Source: Pseudomonas bubulae (GTDB lineage: Bacteria; Pseudomonadota; Gammaproteobacteria; Pseudomonadales; Pseudomonadaceae). From it: a DNA stretch of 64,000 nt. The DNA lies in contig NZ_CP146077.1 of the NCBI RefSeq assembly GCF_037023725.1, positions 2,703,001-2,767,000 of the forward strand, given 5' to 3'. Numbering within the stretch: the first letter of the stretch is position 1; the number at the start of each line of letters is the position of its first letter. This document shows positions 31,600-40,443 of the stretch, piece after piece. Under the pieces are notes generated by a model. The model saw only the letters and a program-made list of their open reading frames with translations. It was not told the DNA's origin and did not search any database. The position numbers and the translations under genes are program-made.

Positions 31600-34074
31600 T
31601 TAGAAGGTGTACTTGGACGTCAGCATCAGGCTGCGTGGTTCGCCATAGTAGGTGGTGTTGAAGTTACCCAGCCCCGACAGGTACTTTTTATCGAACACGT
31701 TGTTGGCGTTGAGGTTAAACGTCAGGTGTTCGTTGTACTCGTAGCGGGTCATCAGGTTGACCAGCGCGTAGCTGTGCTGCTCGATGATGTCGTAGTCGCC
31801 CTTGGCATCGTTGTAGATCTTGCCGTAGAACGGGCTTTGCCAGTTCACGCCACCGCCCACGGTGACTTTGTTCAGCACCCCCGGCAGGCGGTAAGTGGTG
31901 AACAGACGCGCCACGTTTTCCGGCTTGGTGGTTTCCAGCGGGTAGCCGTAGACACGTTCGCCATCATCAGAGCGGGTGCGGGCGTAGGTGTAGCCGGCGA
32001 TCAGGTTCCAGTCCTGCATCAGTTCACCGGCCAGTTCCAGCTCGATGCCGTTGGTGGTCGCACCATCAAGGGATTCATAGATGCCCAGGTTGGTGTTGGC
32101 GTTGGTGCCGACCTGAATCGGTACATTTTTCTGTTCGGTCCGGAACACGGCCGCACTGGCATTCAAACGGCCATCAAAGTACTCGCCCTTCAAACCGAGT
32201 TCGTAGCTGTTGCCTTCTGTGGGGGCCAGGGTGGCACCGGAACTGCTCTGCTCGGTAAGAGGCTTGTAGATCGAGGTGTAGCTGCCGTACACCGAATAGT
32301 TGTCGTTGATGTCGTAGACAACCCCGGCGTAGGGCGTCACCTCGCCGTGCTGTTTTGCCGTGGTCTTGTTGTCCTGGAACGTGCTGGTCTGCTCGTAGTA
32401 CTTGTAGGTGCTGTTGTACTGGAAATCACTTACGCGGCTGCCAAGGATAATCGACCAGTCGTCTGCCGGCTTGAAGCGTGCGGCGATATAGGCGCTGTTT
32501 TGATTTTGGTTGGTTTCGTATTTGCCGTTTTTCGGGAAGTCCGGTCTCGGGTATTTGCCGTTCCAGTCAAAAATGCTGCTCGACAGCTCACGGAATTCGC
32601 TGCCGTCGAAGGTCGCGCCGGTCTGGCGGGAGGTCTGGGAGGTTGCGCCCACTACCAGTTCATGTTCGCGGCCAAACAGGGTAAACGGGCCGGTCGCATT
32701 GATATCGAAGGTGTTCTGGACGCGATGGCCTTCCCACTGGCCCCAGTAGAAGAACATGCCGTCACCCGTGACCGGATCTGGCATCCCGCCGCTGGCCGAA
32801 CCCAGCAGGGTGTCGTGGTCGTTGGTTTGCTGGGTGAGGGTGCCTTTGACTTTCCAGTCATTGGCGAAACGGTGCTCCAGGGAGGCGAAGGTGGACTGGA
32901 TCTGGACGTCGCGGCGGCTCCAGTCGGTGGCCGGGTTGAACGAGCGGCTGAAGTCGGTTTTGGTGTAGTTGGAGAAGTAATACGGATTGCCGGTCCAGGA
33001 CGAGCCGCGAGGTTTGATATTCTGGTAGTCCATGCCGAAGGTGAACAGGGTGTCGGGGGTGAGGTCGGCCTGGATGATGCCGTAGAACACGTCATTTTTA
33101 CGTGAGTAGTGGTCGCGGTACGAGTCGGCATCCTGGTAAACCGCCACCATTCGCCCGCGCACGCTGCCATCGTCATTCAACGGCCCGGAGATATCACCTT
33201 CGGTGCGATAGTTGTCCCACGAGCCCGCGCTGGCAGTGACCGATGCCTTGAAGTCGCGGGTCGGTTTTTTGCGAATCAGGTTGACCGTGGCCGACGGCTC
33301 GCCCGAGCCGGACAACAGGCCGGTAGCGCCCTTGACGATATCGACGCGGTCATACAGGGCCATATCGACCTTGGTCGCACCTTCATCGAACACGCCGTCA
33401 TACAGGGTGTTGACCCCGTCGTACTGAAAGTTGGTGATGGCATAGCCGCGGGCCGAGTACTCCATGCGGTCGCTGTCGTAGGCCTGGGTGGAAATGCCCG
33501 GCGCGTTGCGCAGTACATCGCCGATGCTCTGTGCGGCTTGATCGTCCATCAGTTGGCGGGTGACTACTGTGACGGTCTGCGGGGTTTCGCGAATCGACAG
33601 CGGCAGTTTGGTCGAGCTGTTGCTGGCGCCGGTGGTATAGGAATGGGTGTCTTCGGTGGTCAGCGAGTCGCCCAGGCCCTGGCCTGTGACAGTGGTTGCA
33701 CCCAGTTCCAGACCTTTGCCTTGGGGGGCGCTCAAAATCACCGTGTCGCCGTTGAGCTGATACGAGATGCCGCTGCCCTGCAGCAGTGACTCCAGTGCCT
33801 TGACCGGCTCCAGCGAACCGCTCACTGGACGCGACTTGATGCCTTGCACCTGATCCGGGCTGTAGAGGATCTGCAGGTTGGCCTGCTTGCCCAGTTCATT
33901 CAGCGCGCTGGCCAGGGCTTGCGACGGAATGTTCAGGGCCACCGGCGCCGCGCTGGCAAGGGATGCCCCCAGCATGACCGAGGCCATCAGGGCACTGGAC
34001 AGCAAGGTGTGGCGTACCGTCCGGCGTTGGGTGGCGATCGAAAGAGGGGTCCGGCTCAAGTTGGGTCGTTGCAT
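31600..34074 (-). CDS. TonB-dependent siderophore receptor with STN domain, FpvA/FptA-like
   Basis: An 824-residue outer-membrane receptor. ATG at 34074 (MQRPNLSRTP) has AGG six bases upstream; an in-frame start at 34107 lacks this. A long signal sequence ends near GASLASAAP. The STN domain spans about residues 45-120 (LNIPSQALASALNELGKQANLQ), the plug about 150-290 (RETPQTVTVVTRQLMDDQ, YDRVDIVKGATGLLSGSGEP), and the barrel ends PRSLMLTSKYTF with terminal Phe. The STN domain implies signalling, yet no FecI/FecR pair is next to it. The type of siderophore is unknown; pyoverdine-, coprogen- or ferrioxamine-type ligands are possible. Confidence 0.91.
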   Translation of the reverse strand: MQRPNLSRTPLSIATQRRTVRHTLLSSALMASVMLGASLASAAPVALNIPSQALASALNELGKQANLQILYSPDQVQGIKSRPVSGSLEPVKALESLLQGSGISYQLNGDTVILSAPQGKGLELGATTVTGQGLGDSLTTEDTHSYTTGASNSSTKLPLSIRETPQTVTVVTRQLMDDQAAQSIGDVLRNAPGISTQAYDSDRMEYSARGYAITNFQYDGVNTLYDGVFDEGATKVDMALYDRVDIVKGATGLLSGSGEPSATVNLIRKKPTRDFKASVTASAGSWDNYRTEGDISGPLNDDGSVRGRMVAVYQDADSYRDHYSRKNDVFYGIIQADLTPDTLFTFGMDYQNIKPRGSSWTGNPYYFSNYTKTDFSRSFNPATDWSRRDVQIQSTFASLEHRFANDWKVKGTLTQQTNDHDTLLGSASGGMPDPVTGDGMFFYWGQWEGHRVQNTFDINATGPFTLFGREHELVVGATSQTSRQTGATFDGSEFRELSSSIFDWNGKYPRPDFPKNGKYETNQNQNSAYIAARFKPADDWSIILGSRVSDFQYNSTYKYYEQTSTFQDNKTTAKQHGEVTPYAGVVYDINDNYSVYGSYTSIYKPLTEQSSSGATLAPTEGNSYELGLKGEYFDGRLNASAAVFRTEQKNVPIQVGTNANTNLGIYESLDGATTNGIELELAGELMQDWNLIAGYTYARTRSDDGERVYGYPLETTKPENVARLFTTYRLPGVLNKVTVGGGVNWQSPFYGKIYNDAKGDYDIIEQHSYALVNLMTRYEYNEHLTFNLNANNVFDKKYLSGLGNFNTTYYGEPRSLMLTSKYTF

Positions 34075-34112
34075 CGCGTGCCTAGGCTCCGAAGTAAGAA
34101 GTTTCATTCTTG

Positions 34113-34132
34113 TTAATAGGAATAGTTATTAG
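34113..34132. promoter_or_regulatory. Candidate Fur box upstream of the TonB receptor
   Basis: ttaataggaatagttattag, read on the minus strand as CTAATAACTATTCCTATTAA, has the A/T-rich TAATA...TATTA inverted pattern of Pseudomonas Fur sites. It lies 39-58 bp before the receptor start. The match is only partial. Confidence 0.35.
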
Positions 34133-34152
34133 ACGCAGCACGATTGATAAAC

Positions 34153-34168
34153 CAGAAACAAGTTTCTG
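34153..34168. promoter_or_regulatory. Perfect dyad with PsrA-type core between divergent TonB receptor and pirin genes
   Basis: CAGAAAC-AA-GTTTCTG is an exact 7+2+7 inverted repeat. Its core GAAAC-N2-GTTTC fits the (G/C)AAAC-N2-4-GTTT(G/C) site reported for the fatty-acid-responsive regulator PsrA of Pseudomonas. It is 79 bp from the receptor start and 157 bp from the pirin start. A further GTTC-N8-GAAC dyad lies at 34229-34244. Confidence 0.45.
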
Positions 34169-34324
34169 ATTTAGTTGGTTTTGCTCCGGCCATTACAGGC
34201 TTGACCCGCTGATGCAGGGCGGAATAATTGTTCCATCCATAGAACGATCAGTACCAAAAAACCTGTCTAGTCTTATGGGTGCGACGAATCTATAGTTGTT
34301 GCCATGATTTACAGGAGGTGCAAC

Positions 34325-35191
34325 ATGAAAAAAATGCTTGGTGTTTATCAGGCCCCCCGCCCTCATTGGGTCGGCGATGGTTTTCCGGTTCGCACGATGT
34401 TTTCCTACGACAGCATGGGCAAACACATCAGCCCGTTTCTGCTTCTGGATTACGCCGGGCCAGCCGAGTTCACGCCTACTACAGAGCGTCGTGGTGTAGG
34501 CCAGCACCCGCACCGTGGTTTTGAAACGGTGACCATCGTCTACAAGGGCGAAGTGGAACACCGTGACTCCACCGGCAACGGCGGGGTGATCGGCCCGGGT
34601 GATGTGCAGTGGATGACCGCAGCGTCCGGCATCCTGCACGAGGAGTTCCATTCCGAGGCGTTTGCCCGCAGTGGCGGCCCGCTGGAGATGGTGCAGCTAT
34701 GGGTCAACCTGCCTGCAAAGGACAAAATGGCCGCGCCGGGGTATCAGGGCATCGTCGACCGTGACATCCCCGACCTGGCGCTCAAGGACGATGCCGGCCG
34801 TTTGCGCCTGATTGCCGGTGAGTTCGATGGCAAACGCGGCCCGGCCCATACCTTTACGCCGATCGACGTGTGGGATATCCGCTTGAATGCGGGCAAGTCG
34901 ACTACGCTGGATCTGCACCCGGGCCGCAACACTGCGCTGGTGGTGCTGCATGGTGCGGTCGAGGTCAACGGTCAGGACGTGGTGCGTGAAGGGCAGCTTG
35001 CGCTGTTTGAGCGTGATGGCTCGAGCATCCGCCTTGAAGCCAATAACGACGCCGTGCTGCTGGTCCTCAGCGGCGAGCCGATCGACGAACCGATCGTGGG
35101 CCATGGGCCGTTTGTGATGAACACCGACGCCGAAATCCATCAGGCGTTTGTGGACTTCCAGTCGGGCAAGTTTGGCCGCATGCCCGCGTAG
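34325..35191 (+). CDS. Pirin-family bicupin protein
   Basis: A 288-residue pirin. ATG at 34325 follows an excellent AGGAGGTG. The N-terminal cupin has the metal-binding motif GQHPHRGFETVTIV, with HEEFHSE supplying further ligands (His and Glu); SPFLLLDYAGP is the family signature. The C-terminal cupin runs from about residue 170. Bacterial pirins have been linked to quercetin oxidation, pyruvate dehydrogenase control and stress response; the role here cannot be chosen. It is divergent from the TonB receptor and separated from the YcaC-like gene by a strong terminator. Confidence 0.9.
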   Translation: MKKMLGVYQAPRPHWVGDGFPVRTMFSYDSMGKHISPFLLLDYAGPAEFTPTTERRGVGQHPHRGFETVTIVYKGEVEHRDSTGNGGVIGPGDVQWMTAASGILHEEFHSEAFARSGGPLEMVQLWVNLPAKDKMAAPGYQGIVDRDIPDLALKDDAGRLRLIAGEFDGKRGPAHTFTPIDVWDIRLNAGKSTTLDLHPGRNTALVVLHGAVEVNGQDVVREGQLALFERDGSSIRLEANNDAVLLVLSGEPIDEPIVGHGPFVMNTDAEIHQAFVDFQSGKFGRMPA

Positions 35192-35213
35192 CAATGCTGC
35201 ACCGAAGCGCAAT

Positions 35214-35246
35214 GCCAGGCCATGAGGGTCATGGCCTGGCCTTTTC
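35214..35246 (+). terminator. Rho-independent terminator after the pirin gene
   Basis: A 12-bp perfect stem (GCCAGGCCATGA, 35214-35225, with TCATGGCCTGGC, 35229-35240), a GGG loop and then CTTTTCT. It lies before the YcaC-like gene, which therefore needs its own promoter or readthrough. Confidence 0.8.
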
Positions 35247-35272
35247 TGTCTTATCCCAGAGAGGTAAACCCT

Positions 35273-35899
35273 GTGACAACTTCTTACAAGCGTTTGGACA
35301 AGGACAATGCCGCCGTTTTGTTGGTGGACCATCAGGCGGGTTTGCTGTCGCTGGTGCGGGATATCGAACCGGACAAATTCAAGAACAACGTGCTGGCGCT
35401 GGCTGATCTGGCCAAGTACTTCAAGTTGCCGACCATTTTGACCACCAGCTTCGAAACCGGACCCAACGGCCCGCTGGTGCCCGAGTTGAAGGCGCTGTTC
35501 CCGCAAGCGCCCTATATCGCCCGCCCGGGGCAGATCAATGCCTGGGACAACGAGGATTTTGTCAAGGCGGTCAAGGCAACAGGTAAAAAGCAACTGATCA
35601 TCGCAGGGGTGGTCACTGAGGTCTGCGTGGCATTCCCGGCACTGTCGGCACTGGCTGAAGGCTATGAGGTGTTTGTGGTGACGGATGCGTCGGGTACGTT
35701 CAACGAAATCACCCGCCATTCGGCCTGGGATCGCATGTCATCCTCGGGTGCGCAACTGATGACCTGGTTTGGTCTGGCCTGTGAGCTGCATCGCGACTGG
35801 CGCAATGACATTGAAGGCCTGGGCGCGCTGTTCTCCAACCATATCCCGGACTATCGCAATCTGATCACCAGCTACTCCACGTTGACAGCCGGTAAATAA
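35273..35899 (+). CDS. Isochorismatase-like cysteine hydrolase, YcaC type
   Basis: A 208-residue protein, the exact length of E. coli YcaC. GTG at 35273 has GAGAGG eight bases upstream; the longer frame starting at 35222 would begin inside the terminator. The catalytic Asp is in LLVDHQAGLL, the Lys about residue 100-110 in VKATGKKQLIIAG, and the nucleophilic Cys in GVVTEVCVAFPAL. These three are the triad of the isochorismatase-like superfamily. YcaC proteins form octamers; the natural substrate is not known. Confidence 0.9.
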   Translation: MTTSYKRLDKDNAAVLLVDHQAGLLSLVRDIEPDKFKNNVLALADLAKYFKLPTILTTSFETGPNGPLVPELKALFPQAPYIARPGQINAWDNEDFVKAVKATGKKQLIIAGVVTEVCVAFPALSALAEGYEVFVVTDASGTFNEITRHSAWDRMSSSGAQLMTWFGLACELHRDWRNDIEGLGALFSNHIPDYRNLITSYSTLTAGK

Positions 35900-35907
35900 C
35901 CGTTGGG

Positions 35908-35964
35908 CTCGTAGCGGCTGCCGAAGGAACCAGGCTGCGTTCGGCGGCAGTTGCTACGAGTTTT
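35908..35964. terminator. Long hairpin with T-run between convergent genes
   Basis: CTCGTAGCGGCTGCCG (35908-35923) pairs with CGGCAGTTGCTACGAG (35945-35960), 16 bp including two G-T pairs, and is followed by TTTT. It serves the YcaC-like gene and perhaps the convergent thiolase. The unit looks like another dispersed Pseudomonas repeat. Confidence 0.7.
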
Positions 35965-35973
35965 GGTCGTGTT

Positions 35974-37155
35974 TCACACCCGCTCGAAAATCACCGCTAT
36001 GCCCTGGCCGCCGCCAATGCACATGGTCGCCAGGGCATAACGACCCTGTGTCCGATGCAGTTCATGGATGGCCTTGGTCGCGATGATCGCGCCCGTGGCC
36101 CCCACCGGGTGGCCCAGGGCGATGCCCGAACCGTTGGGGTTGACCCTGGCCGGGTCCATATCCAGTTCCTGCATCACGGCACACGCCTGGGCGGCGAAGG
36201 CAATGTTGGCTTCGATCACGTCCATGTCACCGATCTTCAAGCCAGCCCGCTTCAATGCCAGCCGCGTTGCCGGTATCGGCCCCAACCCCATCAGCTCGGG
36301 TTCAACCCCTGCATGGGCGTAGGCCACCAGCCGCGCCATCGGCGCAAGATTGCCCGCCAGTACTGCCGCGCCACTGGCCAGCACCAGCGCCGCCGCCCCA
36401 TCATTGAGCCCCGATGCATTGCCTGCAGTCACGCTGCCGTCATTCTTGAAGGCCGGTTTCATCAGCGCCAGCTGCTCCAGGGTAGTGGCCCGCGGGTGCT
36501 CGTCCTGGCTGAACATCACACTGCCTTTGCGGCTGCGTACCTCGACGGTGGCGATCTGGCTGTCGAAGTAACCTTGCTCGATAGCCCGGGCGGCGCGTTG
36601 CTGGTCTTCAAGCGCCAGAGCGTCCTGGGCCTGGCGGCTGATGCTGTTGCGTTGGGCGATATTCTCGGCCGTTACACCCATATGAATGCCGTGGAACGGG
36701 TCGTGCAAAATACCCAGCATGTAGTCGAGCATTGGCGTATCGCCCATGCGCGCACCCCAGCGGGCGGCGGGCATCAGGTAGGGGCCGCGGCTCATGGCTT
36801 CGGCCCCGGCGCCAATGGCGAAGTCGGCGTCGCCGAGCATCAGGGTATGGGCGGCAGAAATGATCGCCTGCAAGCCCGAACCGCACAGGCGGTTGACGTT
36901 GTAGGCCGGGGTTTCCTTGGGGATCCCGGCATTGATCGCCGCAACCCGCGCCAGATAGGCATCCTGGGGCTCGGTGGGAATCACGTTGCCCATCACCACA
37001 TGACCGATGCGCCCGGGGTCGACCTGGCTGCTGTGCAACGCGGCCTTGACCGCAGTGCTGGCCAGCTCGGCCAGGGGCACGTCCTTGAGCGAGCCGCCAA
37101 AGGTGCCGATGGCCGTGCGCCGGGCGCTGAGGATGAAAATTTCAGGAGTTTGCAT
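35974..37155 (-). CDS. Acetyl-CoA acetyltransferase (thiolase)
   Basis: A 393-residue biosynthetic-type thiolase. Acyl-accepting C91 is in NVNRLCGSGLQAI; the His loop is NPNGSGIALGHPVGATG and the second Cys is in ALATMCIGGGQGIAV. The opening FILSARRTAIGTFGGSL is typical of acetoacetyl-CoA thiolases (AtoB/PhaA type). It condenses or cleaves short 3-oxoacyl-CoAs. It lies alone on the minus strand, 44 bp after the LysR gene; the LysR-thiolase order may be one transcription unit, but it is next to the core leu block and not linked to the catabolic cluster at the left. Confidence 0.9.
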   Translation of the reverse strand: MQTPEIFILSARRTAIGTFGGSLKDVPLAELASTAVKAALHSSQVDPGRIGHVVMGNVIPTEPQDAYLARVAAINAGIPKETPAYNVNRLCGSGLQAIISAAHTLMLGDADFAIGAGAEAMSRGPYLMPAARWGARMGDTPMLDYMLGILHDPFHGIHMGVTAENIAQRNSISRQAQDALALEDQQRAARAIEQGYFDSQIATVEVRSRKGSVMFSQDEHPRATTLEQLALMKPAFKNDGSVTAGNASGLNDGAAALVLASGAAVLAGNLAPMARLVAYAHAGVEPELMGLGPIPATRLALKRAGLKIGDMDVIEANIAFAAQACAVMQELDMDPARVNPNGSGIALGHPVGATGAIIATKAIHELHRTQGRYALATMCIGGGQGIAVIFERV

Positions 37156-37199
37156 GGCGGGTCCTTATTGTTTTATCGGGCCAAATGCGCGGGATTATT

Positions 37200-38114
37200 T
37201 CACCGGTGTACGGTTTGGGCGTCGTCCGTTTGTGCGGGCAGGGCATCTACCTGGGCATCGAGCAGGGTCATAAAGGCATGGGCCGCATTGGACAAGGTGC
37301 GTTCGGTATGCAGGATATACCCCAGCTGGCGGGTCAGCTGGATGCCGGGCAGGGCAATCGATGCCACCTGTTCATCCAGCATGGTGCGCGGCAACACGCT
37401 CCAGGCCAGGCCGATGGAGACCATCATCTTGATGGTCTCCAGGTAATTGGTGCTCATGGCGATGTTGGGTGTCAGGCCCTGGGCTTCAAACAGGCGATGG
37501 ACAATATGATGGGTAAAGGTATTGCCGCCGGGAAACACCGCTGGATGGCGTGCAATATCGGCCATGCTTACGGCTTTTTGCCGGGTCAGGCGGTGCTCCG
37601 GGGCCACCACGAAATCCAGCGGGTCATCCCAGACCGGCACGGCACGAATCAGTGAATGAGGCTCCGGCGCGAGGGTGATCACAGCCAGTTCTGCGCGGCC
37701 ATGCAGAATCTCGTCGTAGGCCACTTCGGAATCGAGAAACTGAATATCCAGCGCGACCTTGGGGTAAGTGCGGGTGAACTCGCGCAGTAAAGGTGGCAGG
37801 CGGTGCAGACCGATATGATGGCTGGTAGCCAGGGTCAGGCGCCCGCTGACTTCGCCATTGAGGTTGTTGAGTGCCCGGCGCGTGTCATCCAGTACGTTGA
37901 GGATCTGGTAAGCGCGCGGCAGCAAGGCCCGGCCGGCTTCGGTGAGGCTGACCTCACGGCCCAGCCGGTCGAACAGCCTGAGCTTGAGTTGCTGCTCGAT
38001 GCTGGCAATGCGTTTGCTGATGGCTGGCTGGGTCAGGAACAGCCGTTCGGCGGCCCCGGAAAAACTGCCGGTTTCAGCAATTGCAATAAACGCATTGAGA
38101 TTCGCGAGATCCAT
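37200..38114 (-). CDS. LysR-family regulator divergent from leuC
   Basis: A 304-residue LysR protein. The helix-turn-helix lies in GSFSGAAERLFLTQPAISKRIASIEQQLKLRLFDR; the co-inducer domain has SGRLTLATSHHIGLHRLPPLL. The same arrangement, a LysR gene back to back with leuC, occurs in P. aeruginosa, so control of leuCD by this protein is likely but not shown. The 133-bp gap holds an A/T dyad suitable as its operator. Confidence 0.88.
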   Translation of the reverse strand: MDLANLNAFIAIAETGSFSGAAERLFLTQPAISKRIASIEQQLKLRLFDRLGREVSLTEAGRALLPRAYQILNVLDDTRRALNNLNGEVSGRLTLATSHHIGLHRLPPLLREFTRTYPKVALDIQFLDSEVAYDEILHGRAELAVITLAPEPHSLIRAVPVWDDPLDFVVAPEHRLTRQKAVSMADIARHPAVFPGGNTFTHHIVHRLFEAQGLTPNIAMSTNYLETIKMMVSIGLAWSVLPRTMLDEQVASIALPGIQLTRQLGYILHTERTLSNAAHAFMTLLDAQVDALPAQTDDAQTVHR

Positions 38115-38148
38115 CTATTCGAATTCCTGTTGGTTATCCAAAGCATAA

Positions 38149-38188
38149 AAATTATGAATTTGAGTTATTCACTGTAACCCCATAGGAT
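38149..38188 (+). promoter_or_regulatory. leuC promoter with overlapping A/T dyad
   Basis: TTGAGT (38160-38165), 17 bp, TAGGAT (38183-38188) is a fair sigma-70 promoter about 60 bp before leuC. The perfect dyad AAATT-ATG-AATTT (38149-38161) overlaps the -35 and could bind the divergent LysR protein. Confidence 0.5.
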
Positions 38189-38247
38189 CGACCTCACAAG
38201 CCAAGTGGTTATTGGCACAGAAAAGTAGCTGATGAGGAAACCGTCTG

Positions 38248-39681
38248 ATGGCCGGCAAAACGCTCTACGACAAGCTCTGGGATTCGCATTTGGTCAAGCA
38301 GCGTGACGATGGCTCGGCGCTGATCTACATCGACCGTCACATCATTCACGAAGTGACCTCGCCGCAAGCCTTTGAAGGCCTGCGACTGGCCGGGCGCAAG
38401 CCTTGGCGCATCGATGCCAACATCGCCACCCCGGACCACAACGTACCGACCACGCCGGAGCGTAAAGGCGGGATCGAAGCGATTGCCGATCAGGTTTCCC
38501 GTCTGCAGGTGCAAACCCTGGATGACAACTGTGACGAATACGGCATTACCGAATTCAAGATGAACGACGTGCGTCAGGGCATCGTTCATGTGATCGGCCC
38601 GGAGCAGGGCGCGACCTTGCCGGGTATGACCGTGGTCTGCGGTGACTCGCACACCTCGACTCACGGCGCCTTCGGTGCATTGGCCCACGGTATCGGCACT
38701 TCCGAGGTCGAGCATGTGCTCGCCACCCAGTGCCTTGTCGCCAAAAAAATGAAGAACATGCTGGTGTCGGTCGAAGGGCAATTGCCGTTCGGCGTAACCG
38801 CCAAGGACATCGTACTGGCCGTGATCGGCAAGATCGGCACCGCGGGCGGCAATGGTCATGCCATCGAATTCGCCGGCAGCGCGATTCGTGACTTGTCCGT
38901 CGAAGGCCGCATGACCATCTGCAACATGTCCATCGAAGCCGGTGCCCGTGTAGGCCTGGTGGCCGCCGATCAGAAAACTGTCGATTATGTAAAGGGCCGT
39001 CCGTTTTCGCCTAAAGGCGCTGAATGGGACCTGGCGGTCGAAGCCTGGAAAGACCTGGTGTCCGACAGCGATGCGCAGTTCGACACCGTGGTTGAACTGG
39101 ACGCTACGCAGATCAAGCCGCAAGTCAGCTGGGGCACTTCGCCCGAGATGGTTCTGGCGGTTGATCAGAACGTGCCGGATCCGGCACAGGAAGCCGACCT
39201 GGTCAAGCGTGGCTCGATCGAACGTGCATTGAAGTACATGGGCCTGACCGCCAACCAGGCGATCACCGATATCCAGCTCGATCGCGTATTTATCGGCTCG
39301 TGCACCAACTCGCGGATCGAAGACTTGCGTGCTGCGGCAGTGATTGCCAAGGGGCGCAAGGTGGCGTCCACCATCAAGCAGGCGATTGTGGTGCCGGGCT
39401 CGGGTCTGGTTAAAGCCCAGGCCGAGGCTGAAGGTCTGGACAAGATCTTTATCGAGGCCGGTTTTGAATGGCGTGAGCCGGGTTGTTCGATGTGCCTGGC
39501 GATGAACCCGGACCGCCTTGAGTCGGGCGAGCATTGTGCTTCGACCTCCAACCGCAACTTTGAAGGCCGTCAGGGCGCCGGTGGCCGTACTCACCTGGTC
39601 AGCCCGGCCATGGCCGCTGCCGCCGCCGTGAATGGTCGTTTTATTGATGTCCGTGAATTGATCCAGGGGAGCGCAGCATGA
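38248..39681 (+). CDS. leuC: 3-isopropylmalate dehydratase large subunit LeuC
   Basis: A 477-residue aconitase-family protein that, with LeuD, converts 2- to 3-isopropylmalate in leucine synthesis. The [4Fe-4S] cluster ligands are C352 (IGSCTNSR), C413 and C416 ([13 protein letters not shown]). [14 protein letters not shown] and the ending region [12 protein letters not shown] are family hallmarks. GAGG lies ten bases before the ATG. It overlaps leuD by four bases (ATGA). Gene order matches Pseudomonas generally. Confidence 0.97.
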   Translation: MAGKTLYDKLWDSHLVKQRDDGSALIYIDRHIIHEVTSPQAFEGLRLAGRKPWRIDANIATPDHNVPTTPERKGGIEAIADQVSRLQVQTLDDNCDEYGITEFKMNDVRQGIVHVIGPEQGATLPGMTVVCGDSHTSTHGAFGALAHGIGTSEVEHVLATQCLVAKKMKNMLVSVEGQLPFGVTAKDIVLAVIGKIGTAGGNGHAIEFAGSAIRDLSVEGRMTICNMSIEAGARVGLVAADQKTVDYVKGRPFSPKGAEWDLAVEAWKDLVSDSDAQFDTVVELDATQIKPQVSWGTSPEMVLAVDQNVPDPAQEADLVKRGSIERALKYMGLTANQAITDIQLDRVFIGSCTNSRIEDLRAAAVIAKGRKVASTIKQAIVVPGSGLVKAQAEAEGLDKIFIEAGFEWREPGCSMCLAMNPDRLESGEHCASTSNRNFEGRQGAGGRTHLVSPAMAAAAAVNGRFIDVRELIQGSAA

Positions 39682-40322
39682 AGGCTTTTACTCAGCACAC
39701 CGGTTTGGTCGCGCCTTTGGATCGTGCCAACGTCGATACCGACCAGATCATTCCCAAGCAATTCCTGAAGTCGATCAAGCGTACCGGCTTTGGCCCTAAC
39801 CTGTTTGACGAGTGGCGTTATCTGGATGTGGGTCAGCCCTACCAGGACAACTCCAAACGCCCGCTGAACAAGGATTTTGTGCTTAACGCCGAGCGTTACC
39901 AGGGCGCCAGTGTGTTGCTGGCCCGGGAAAACTTCGGTTGCGGCTCCAGCCGTGAGCACGCGCCGTGGGCGCTGGAAGAGTACGGTTTTCGCAGCATCAT
40001 CGCGCCGAGCTACGCCGATATTTTCTTCAATAACAGCTTCAAGAACGGTTTGTTGCCGATCATCCTGAGCGACGCCGAAGTCGATGAGCTGTTTGCCCAG
40101 GTTGAAGCCGAGCCGGGTTACCAGCTCAAGATCGACCTCGAGGCGCAAACCGTGACCCGCCCGGATGGCAAGGTGCTGGGCTTTGAAATCGATGCGTTTC
40201 GCAAGCATTGCCTGCTCAACGGCCTGGACGATATCGGCCTGACCTTGCAGGACGGCGATGCAATTGCCGCGTTTGAAAGCAAGCACCGTGCGAGCCAGCC
40301 GTGGTTGTTTCGCGACGCTTGA
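39678..40322 (+). CDS. leuD: 3-isopropylmalate dehydratase small subunit LeuD
   Basis: A 214-residue swivel-domain subunit. The motif [15 protein letters not shown] (about residues 90-104) is the substrate-recognition loop of LeuD, and [15 protein letters not shown] is the conserved N-terminal region. It pairs with LeuC, whose stop it overlaps (ATGA), so equal production is expected. A REP pair follows it, before the methyltransferase gene, and may protect or end the leuCD message. Confidence 0.97.
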   Translation: MKAFTQHTGLVAPLDRANVDTDQIIPKQFLKSIKRTGFGPNLFDEWRYLDVGQPYQDNSKRPLNKDFVLNAERYQGASVLLARENFGCGSSREHAPWALEEYGFRSIIAPSYADIFFNNSFKNGLLPIILSDAEVDELFAQVEAEPGYQLKIDLEAQTVTRPDGKVLGFEIDAFRKHCLLNGLDDIGLTLQDGDAIAAFESKHRASQPWLFRDA

Positions 40323-40330
40323 ATGGCCTC

Positions 40331-40397
40331 TTTGCGGGCAAGCCCGGCACCCACAGGGGAATGCATTTCAAATGTGGGAGCGGGCTTGCCCGCGATG
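40331..40397. repeat. REP pair between leuD and the methyltransferase gene
   Basis: tttgcgggcaagcccggcac (40331-40350) and gtgggagcgggcttgcccgc (40374-40393) are near-inverted arms of the gtgggagcgggcttg REP family seen at 21991. Confidence 0.85.
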
Positions 40398-40443
40398 ACG
40401 GCAGTGTGGACAACCCAAGTCTTGACGCTAAAAGGAAGTTTTA

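Noticed and set aside
31558..33105. 515-codon open frame on the plus strand
   Set aside because: Antisense to the second TonB receptor and starts inside the hcnC terminator hairpin.
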